Assembly: GCA_964513285.1 (NCBI GenBank)
Contig: CAZEML010000230.1
Coordinates: 1-6,124 of the forward strand
Length of the DNA: 6,124 nucleotides
From: UBA11606 sp964513285
GTDB taxonomy: Bacteria > Actinomycetota > Acidimicrobiia > Acidimicrobiales > Aldehydirespiratoraceae
Reading direction: 5' to 3'
Part shown: one piece after another, positions 5,238 through 6,124 of the stretch
Position numbering within the stretch: the first letter of the stretch is position 1
Layout of the letters: each line of letters starts with the position of its first letter
Program-made: the position numbers and the translations under genes
Notes under the pieces: model-generated
Told to the model about the DNA's origin: nothing
The model's database searches: none
The model's input: only the letters and a program-made list of their open reading frames with translations

Positions 5238-6124
5238 CCGATCCGGCCGACAGCGGCGATCAGCAACGCAGCTACCACCAGGAGCGCGGCGAAACCCCGC
5301 CGCCGCCGGCGGGATGCCCGGTGCACCAGACGTGGAGTCCGCTCAACGACGACTACCTGGCGGAGCCCTACGAGATCGCCAAGCAACTCCAGGCCGACCA
5401 TCCGACCTTCTACAGCGAGCCGCTCGGTTACCTCGTCGTCACCGAGATGGACGAGATCGATCGAATCTTCACCGACCACGAGACGTTCGCATCGGTCAAC
5501 GTCCAGGACCCGGTCTTCCCGCTGACGGACGCCACCCTCGAGGTGCTGGGCGCGCCCGACTACAACCCGGTCGCGGTGATGTCGAACCGCCCCGAACCCG
5601 ACCACGGGCGCATCCGGCAGTACACCCGTCAGGGCTTCTCCAACCGGCGGATCCAGACCCTCGAGCCGTACATCCGGCGCCGTAGCCACGAACTCATCGA
5701 CGCGATGGTCGATGCGGGTTCGCCGACCGAGTTCGTCGAGGCCTTCGGGTTCCCCCTCCCCGGCGAGACCGTGTTCCGCTTCATCGGCTTCCCCGAAGCC
5801 GACGACGAGCGGCTCAAGGTGTGGTGTGCCGAGCGCAAGGGCTTCTCGTGGGGCCAGCCCACCGCCGAGGAACAGACCCGCATCGCGGAGGACATGGTCA
5901 GCTACTGGCGCTACTGCCGGGAGTTCGTCGCCGAGAAACGCGACCACCGCGGCGACGACCTGGCCTCGGAATTGATCACCGCCCACGAAGAGAACCCCGA
6001 CGACATGACCTACCAGGAGGGCGAGTCGGTGATCTACGGCCTGTCGTTCGCCGGCCACGAGGCCGTCACCGCGCTCATCGGCAACACCCTCCAGTGCCTG
6101 CTTCCCCGCCGCGACCAGTGGGAC
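5234..6124 (+). CDS. Cytochrome P450, 3' end missing
   Basis: A soluble bacterial P450 monooxygenase; only the first 297 residues are in the window, so the haem-binding Cys loop and the ExxR motif lie beyond the right edge. There is no membrane anchor; the N-terminus is hydrophilic with a PPPPAGCPVH stretch (22-31). The helix C motif with HxxxR is present (DHGRIR, His124 and Arg128), followed by GFSNRRIQTLEPYI (134-147). The I-helix reads SFAGHEAVTALIGN (271-284). It has the expected AGHE (273-276), but Ala277 stands where most P450s have the oxygen-activating Thr. The ATG overlaps the hpaH stop (ATGA) and has GGAG five bases upstream. Coupling to hpaH suggests it works on a substrate of this pathway, for example ring hydroxylation or O-demethylation ahead of ring cleavage. 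No ferredoxin or reductase gene is visible. The family is certain; the substrate is unknown. Confidence 0.95.
   Translation, partial: MTDPADSGDQQRSYHQERGETPPPPAGCPVHQTWSPLNDDYLAEPYEIAKQLQADHPTFYSEPLGYLVVTEMDEIDRIFTDHETFASVNVQDPVFPLTDATLEVLGAPDYNPVAVMSNRPEPDHGRIRQYTRQGFSNRRIQTLEPYIRRRSHELIDAMVDAGSPTEFVEAFGFPLPGETVFRFIGFPEADDERLKVWCAERKGFSWGQPTAEEQTRIAEDMVSYWRYCREFVAEKRDHRGDDLASELITAHEENPDDMTYQEGESVIYGLSFAGHEAVTALIGNTLQCLLPRRDQWD

Noticed and set aside
5198..6058. 286-residue minus-strand open frame opposite the P450
   Set aside because: Antisense to a clear P450 with I-helix and helix C motifs; no independent support.
1..6124. Intrinsic terminators, tRNAs, insertion sequences, direct repeats and CRISPR
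   Set aside because: None seen by eye. Genes abut or overlap throughout, leaving no room for such elements except the divergent promoter gap.

Overview
This is a compact, GC-rich window with no RNA genes, mobile elements, repeats or CRISPR. Almost every base is coding, genes abut or overlap by 1 to 4 bases, and one start is GTG. The style fits a high-GC actinobacterium, possibly of the Acidimicrobiia type. That placement is a guess from composition, and a high-GC proteobacterium cannot be excluded.

The window holds a divergent catabolic cluster for an aromatic acid, built around the lower homoprotocatechuate (3,4-dihydroxyphenylacetate) meta-cleavage pathway. Leftward from a 55-base divergent promoter region (about 2657-2711) run hpaF (5-carboxymethyl-2-hydroxymuconate isomerase), hpaE (semialdehyde dehydrogenase), a LigA-type small dioxygenase subunit, and a LigB-type catalytic extradiol dioxygenase cut by the left edge. 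Rightward run a fumarylacetoacetate hydrolase-family enzyme in the HpaG position, the MarR-family regulator hpaR, a small uncharacterised protein, hpaH (2-oxo-hept-ene-1,7-dioate hydratase), and a cytochrome P450 cut by the right edge.

Read as a pathway: the LigA/LigB pair opens the catecholic ring, HpaE oxidises the semialdehyde, HpaF tautomerises the product, HpaG decarboxylates and isomerises it, and HpaH hydrates it ready for an aldolase (HpaI type) that is not in the window. The P450 may supply an upper hydroxylation or demethylation step. An imperfect palindrome at 2661-2682 lies between the two arms and is the natural candidate operator for HpaR.

The departures from the textbook hpa cluster are a LigA/LigB-type dioxygenase in place of HpaD, a P450 translationally coupled to hpaH whose I-helix lacks the usual threonine, an uncharacterised 121-residue protein locked between regulator and hydratase, a HpaG with only one FAH domain, and an apparently leaderless GTG start for hpaF. 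There is no gene-free stretch over 300 bases.
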